Of a stretch of 51,605 bases of DNA, positions 48,565 through 51,605 are shown one piece after another; position 1 is the stretch's first letter; each line of letters begins with the position of its first letter. The stretch covers positions 1-51,605 of the forward strand of contig CAMMBX010000001.1 in NCBI GenBank assembly GCA_946494345.1, in the 5' to 3' direction. The DNA comes from an uncultured Mycoplasmatota bacterium (GTDB taxonomy: Bacteria > Bacillota_I > Bacilli_A > RF39 > UBA660). Under the pieces are notes generated by a model that saw only the letters and a list, made by a program, of their open reading frames with translations, was not told the DNA's origin and searched no databases. The translations under genes were made by a program, and so were the position numbers.

Positions 48565-49435
48565 TAAATATAGAGTAGTAATTGTAGGCTGTGGGGTAGC
48601 AGGAATGACTGCAGCTTTATACTTAAATAGAGCAGGTATTGATTGTATTATTTTAGAGAAGTCTATGCCGGGAGGACAGATAGTTGATAATGGAAATATT
48701 ATGAACTTTCCTTCATATGAATCTATCAGTGGGAGTGATTTAGCTTTAAAGATGTTAAAACAGATTACTAATTTAGGTGTTCCTGTAAAATATGAAGAAG
48801 TTAAGGATATAAAGATAGATAAAGAGAAAAAGGTTATTACTAGTAAGGGTGAGTATAACTGTGATTATGTAATAATTGCTACTGGTCGTAAGCCTAAATT
48901 ACTTGGTGTTAAAGGTGAAGATGAACTTAGGACTAAAGGAATAAGTTATTGTGCTGTTTGTGATGGGGCTTTATATAAAAATAAAGATGTAGTTGTTGTG
49001 GGAGCTTCTGATGCAGCCTTTGAAGGAGCGATATACTTAAGTAAATTAGCATCAACTGTTACTGTTTTATATCGTAATGAATTTAGAGCGAAAGCTTATT
49101 TGCAAGATATGGTTAAAAAAATAGATAATATTTCTTTTGTTAGAGGAGAAGTAGATAGTTTTTCTAAAAATGATAAAATTACTATTAAGACAAAAGAAGG
49201 TAATGATATAATTACTGATGGAGTATTCATATACATAGGACAAATTCCTAATGCTAACTTTTTATCATCTTTAAATATTTTAGATGATAAAGGTTATGTT
49301 AAGACTGATGATAATTTAATGAGTTCTATAGATGGAGTTTATGCTGTAGGTGATGCTTTAAACAAGTATGACTATCAAATAGTTATTGCCATGGGGGAAG
49401 CAGCTAAAGTTGCTTTAGAAATATCAAGGAGATGA
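48557..49435 (+). CDS. trxB: Thioredoxin reductase
   Basis: TrxB is an FAD/NADPH enzyme that reduces thioredoxin. The 292-residue protein has the FAD Rossmann motif GCGVAG (11-16), the redox pair CAVC (132-135) in SYCAVCDGALYKNKD, the NADPH motif VVGASDAAFEGA, and the C-terminal FAD motif DGVYAVGDALNKYDYQI. GxSxAAxEG is a slight variant of the usual GGGxSA. ATG 48557 is favoured because GAGGATGTG lies upstream; earlier in-frame codons overlap lgt. It precedes yvcK as in Bacillus. Confidence 0.95.
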   Translation: MNNKYRVVIVGCGVAGMTAALYLNRAGIDCIILEKSMPGGQIVDNGNIMNFPSYESISGSDLALKMLKQITNLGVPVKYEEVKDIKIDKEKKVITSKGEYNCDYVIIATGRKPKLLGVKGEDELRTKGISYCAVCDGALYKNKDVVVVGASDAAFEGAIYLSKLASTVTVLYRNEFRAKAYLQDMVKKIDNISFVRGEVDSFSKNDKITIKTKEGNDIITDGVFIYIGQIPNANFLSSLNILDDKGYVKTDDNLMSSIDGVYAVGDALNKYDYQIVIAMGEAAKVALEISRR

Positions 49436-49441
49436 GTTGAT

Positions 49442-50395
49442 GTGGATAATAAAAAGATTGTAGTTTTTGGAGGGGGAACAGGGCTTTCTTATTTACTTAA
49501 AGGTCTTAAAGATTTTCCTCTTGATATAACTGCTGTTATTACAGTATCAGATGATGGAAGAAGTACTGGTAAATTAAGAGAAGAATTTCATGCTCCGGCA
49601 GTAGGAGATATTAGAAAAGTGCTTAGTAGTTTATCTTCTACAAGTCAAAATATTAAAGATATGTTAGAGTATCGTTTTAATACGACAAGTGATTTAGATG
49701 GTCATGCTTTAGGAAATTTAATACTTATATCTCTTTTAAATATTACTGGTAGTTTAAAAGAATCCATAAATGAACTATGTACCCTTTTAGATATTAAAAA
49801 TAAAGTGTTGCCATTAACAGAAGATGCTAGTGTTACGCTTATGGCAGAAATGACTGATGGTGATGTTATTGAAGGAGAAGCTTCTATTACTAAAAGTAAT
49901 AAAAAAGTAAAGAGACTATTTTATAAAGAGCAGCCTAAGGTGCTAGATGAAGTTAAAAATGCTATTAAGAATGCTGATTTAATCATTTTTAGTATGGGTA
50001 GCCTTTATACTAGTTTACTTCCTCATCTTATTTCTAAAGAGGTTATAGAATGCTTAGATAAGACAAATGCTCCTATTTTGTATTTGTGTAATATTGTTAC
50101 TCAACCTGGGGAGACGGATGACTTTACTGTTAGTGATCATATTAAACTTATTAATAATTATTTAGGTAAACATAAGCTTGATGTGGTAATAGCATCAAAC
50201 TCTAAAATTAATGAAGATATGGCTTTAAAGTATGCTACAGAGGAACAGAAAGATCCAGTTAAAATAGATTATGCTGTTTTATCTACTTTAGATACAGAAT
50301 TTATTGAAGCAGATCTCTTAACTATTGCAGATGGAACACTTAAACATCATAGTCAGCGACTTAGCTCTTTAATATTTTCATACTTGATGAAATAG
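49442..50395 (+). CDS. yvcK: YvcK (CofD-like, gluconeogenesis factor)
   Basis: YvcK is a UDP-sugar-binding protein needed for growth on gluconeogenic sources and for correct cell shape via PBP1 localisation. The 317-residue protein has IVVFGGGTGLSYLLKGLKDF, ITVSDDGRSTGKLREEFHAP and AVGDIRKVLSSLS, the family's nucleotide-binding site, and later HALGNLILISLLNITGS. GTG start with AAGGAGATGAG upstream, 6 nt after trxB. In Bacillus trxB-yvcI-yvcJ(rapZ)-yvcK-whiA; yvcI and yvcJ are missing here. Confidence 0.95.
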   Translation: MDNKKIVVFGGGTGLSYLLKGLKDFPLDITAVITVSDDGRSTGKLREEFHAPAVGDIRKVLSSLSSTSQNIKDMLEYRFNTTSDLDGHALGNLILISLLNITGSLKESINELCTLLDIKNKVLPLTEDASVTLMAEMTDGDVIEGEASITKSNKKVKRLFYKEQPKVLDEVKNAIKNADLIIFSMGSLYTSLLPHLISKEVIECLDKTNAPILYLCNIVTQPGETDDFTVSDHIKLINNYLGKHKLDVVIASNSKINEDMALKYATEEQKDPVKIDYAVLSTLDTEFIEADLLTIADGTLKHHSQRLSSLIFSYLMK

Positions 50396-50405
50396 GGGGT
50401 GTCTT

Positions 50406-51329
50406 ATGTCTTTTACAGGTACTGTTAAAAATGAAATAACAACATTAAAACTAACAGCGACTGCTAAAGTAGCCTTGCTTTCAGGTTTTTTTCGTAATAA
50501 TTATCAAATTATAAATAACTATATTACTATTAGTAGTGAGAATGATGCTGTTATAGCATACTTAAAAGAATTACTTGATAGTTATGAAGAGATATCTTAT
50601 CAAGAAGAACTTTTAGATAATAATAATTTTAGTAAAAATAAACTTAAAGCTTTAATAATTACTAAAGGGAATGATTTTATTAAAGAGACTTTTTGTATTG
50701 AAGATTATATTGTTCCTAACTATATAGTAGAGTTAGATGATGAAATTAGAGGATACTTAAGAGGAGTTTTCTTAAGTAGTGGGAGTATTAATGATCCCAA
50801 GACTAGTAGATATCATTTAGAGTTTTTAATAGAAAAGGGTGAGGAAGCTGTCTTTGTTCAGAAGCTACTTAATAATTATTCTTTAAATGTTAAACTATTA
50901 AGTCGTGATAAAGGGTTTATGTTATATGTTAAAGAAGCGGAAAAGATTAGTGACTTCTTAAAGATAGTTGGAGCTAGTAAAGCGGTACTATACTATGAAG
51001 AAATACGTGTATATAGAGATACTAAAAATAAGACTAATCGTCTTAATAATTGTGAACAAGCTAATATGGATAGAGTTTTAGAGACAGCGATGGAACAATT
51101 AAAATATATTAGAATACTTGAAGATAATTTGGCAATTGAATTGCTTGATGATAAGACTAAAGAAGCTTTAGAATACCGTAAGAAATATCAGGAAGCATCT
51201 TTAAAAGAACTTAGTGAAATTATAAGCTTAGAAACTGGTAAAAAGATTACAAAGTCAGGGCTTAATCATAGATTTAGGAAAATTAAGGAGTTAGCACTTA
51301 AATTTTCGAATAATAAAACTAGTCGGTAA
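50406..51329 (+). CDS. whiA: WhiA-type DNA-binding protein
   Basis: WhiA pairs a LAGLIDADG-homing-endonuclease-like N-domain with a C-terminal helix-turn-helix. In actinobacteria it regulates sporulation; in Bacillus it influences cell division and chromosome organisation. The 307-residue protein has SFTGTVKNEITTL, AKVALLSGFFRNN, YLRGVFLSSGSINDPKTSRY, and the HTH near LKELSEIISLETGKKITKSG then LNHRFRKIKEL. It follows yvcK by 10 nt and ends the operon at a terminator. Confidence 0.95.
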   Translation: MSFTGTVKNEITTLKLTATAKVALLSGFFRNNYQIINNYITISSENDAVIAYLKELLDSYEEISYQEELLDNNNFSKNKLKALIITKGNDFIKETFCIEDYIVPNYIVELDDEIRGYLRGVFLSSGSINDPKTSRYHLEFLIEKGEEAVFVQKLLNNYSLNVKLLSRDKGFMLYVKEAEKISDFLKIVGASKAVLYYEEIRVYRDTKNKTNRLNNCEQANMDRVLETAMEQLKYIRILEDNLAIELLDDKTKEALEYRKKYQEASLKELSEIISLETGKKITKSGLNHRFRKIKELALKFSNNKTSR

Positions 51330-51341
51330 TGACTAGTTTTT
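51315..51341. terminator. Bidirectional terminator after whiA
   Basis: AAAACTAGTC (51315-51324) pairs perfectly with GACTAGTTTT (51331-51340) around GGTAAT, which holds the whiA stop. The arms give T runs on both strands, fitting convergent genes. Confidence 0.85.
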
Positions 51342-51402
51342 ATGCCCCCTATTATCAATATTATTTGTTAATAAGCACAACTTTTATAACTTTTTCTCAT
51401 TT

Positions 51403-51605
51403 TTAAATAAGATTTGCTATTTGCTTTTCAGAAAGTCCTGTTGCTTTTATTATATCTTTTATTGGTATACCTATTTCAAGAAGATTCTTAGCAATAGATT
51501 TTTTCTCATTACTAGCACCCTTCTTAATACCCTTTTTCTCTCCTTCATTTTCTCCTTCTTCTTTAACACTATTAATCATTTTTTCAAAGTCCTCTGCAGC
51601 ATCAT
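51403..51605 (-). CDS. Rpn family nuclease/transposase-like protein, C-terminal part
   Basis: The gene runs off the window end; only the last 67 codons are visible on the minus strand. They read EKMINSVKEEGENEGEKKGI, then SIAKNLLEIGIPIKDIIKAT, GLSEKQIANLI and stop. The charged EGE/KKG-repeat linker followed by an A-x-N-L-L...G-I-x-x-x-I-I...T-G-L-S helix is the usual C-terminus of Rpn (PD-(D/E)XK recombination-promoting nuclease) proteins. The catalytic N-terminal domain is outside the window. It is the only clear reverse-strand protein gene. Confidence 0.75.
   Translation of the reverse strand, partial: DAAEDFEKMINSVKEEGENEGEKKGIKKGASNEKKSIAKNLLEIGIPIKDIIKATGLSEKQIANLI

Overview
The window is a low-GC (about 30% by eye), almost entirely forward-strand chromosomal segment of a Firmicutes/Bacilli-type bacterium using the standard code (TGA is a stop, e.g. 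at the ends of yabP, clpC and trxB). Gene order follows the origin-proximal half of a Bacillus chromosome with many genes deleted: dnaX-ybaB-recR-bofA, holB-ricT-trmN-rsmI, pth-mfd-spoVT, metG-tatD-3D protein, rsmA-yabG-veg-spoVG-yabP-yabQ-divIC-tilS-ftsH, dusB-RDD-lysS, clpC, cysS-yugP-mrnC-rlmB-sigH-like, then uvrA, yvlD-lgt-trxB-yvcK-whiA. Several endospore genes (bofA, spoVT, yabG, spoVG, yabP, yabQ, the SigH-like factor) remain, but ctsR-mcsA-mcsB, radA, disA, spoIIE and hpt are missing from their usual places. This fits a reduced, probably host-associated lineage of uncultured Bacilli; the lineage is inference.

Region by region: 1-9.9 kb holds replication/repair and RNA-modification housekeeping, ending in mfd. 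9.9-15.4 kb holds two unknown proteins, SpoVT, a methionine T-box in front of metG, a small membrane protein, TatD and a secreted 3D-domain protein. 15.4-20.8 kb is the most distinctive accessory region: four tandem TasA/CalY-like secreted fibre-subunit paralogues, each with its own promoter and terminator, followed by a SipW-type signal peptidase operon with a divergent fifth paralogue and two unknown membrane proteins. 20.8-27.5 kb is rsmA through ftsH. 27.5-28.8 kb holds a PD-(D/E)XK-like protein, a frameshifted mscL, and an intergenic region that reads as a complete type I toxin-antitoxin locus: a 32-residue hydrophobic peptide, a Shine-Dalgarno-occluding hairpin, 5'-3' complementarity, and a convergent antisense RNA with its own promoter and terminator. 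28.8-38.8 kb has dusB, RDD protein, lysS, a kinase-fold protein, a peptidase C26/transporter pair, clpC, and a DUF4143 ATPase behind four 23-bp direct repeats. 38.8-51.6 kb returns to housekeeping genes and ends with the C-terminal part of a reverse-strand Rpn-type nuclease gene.

Functionally, most genes are translation, replication, repair and envelope housekeeping in short operons with tight or overlapping junctions. The best candidates for undescribed biology are the tandem TasA-like array with its dedicated SipW operon, the type I toxin-antitoxin locus, the apparently translational methionine T-box, and the 23-bp repeat array over the ATPase promoter.
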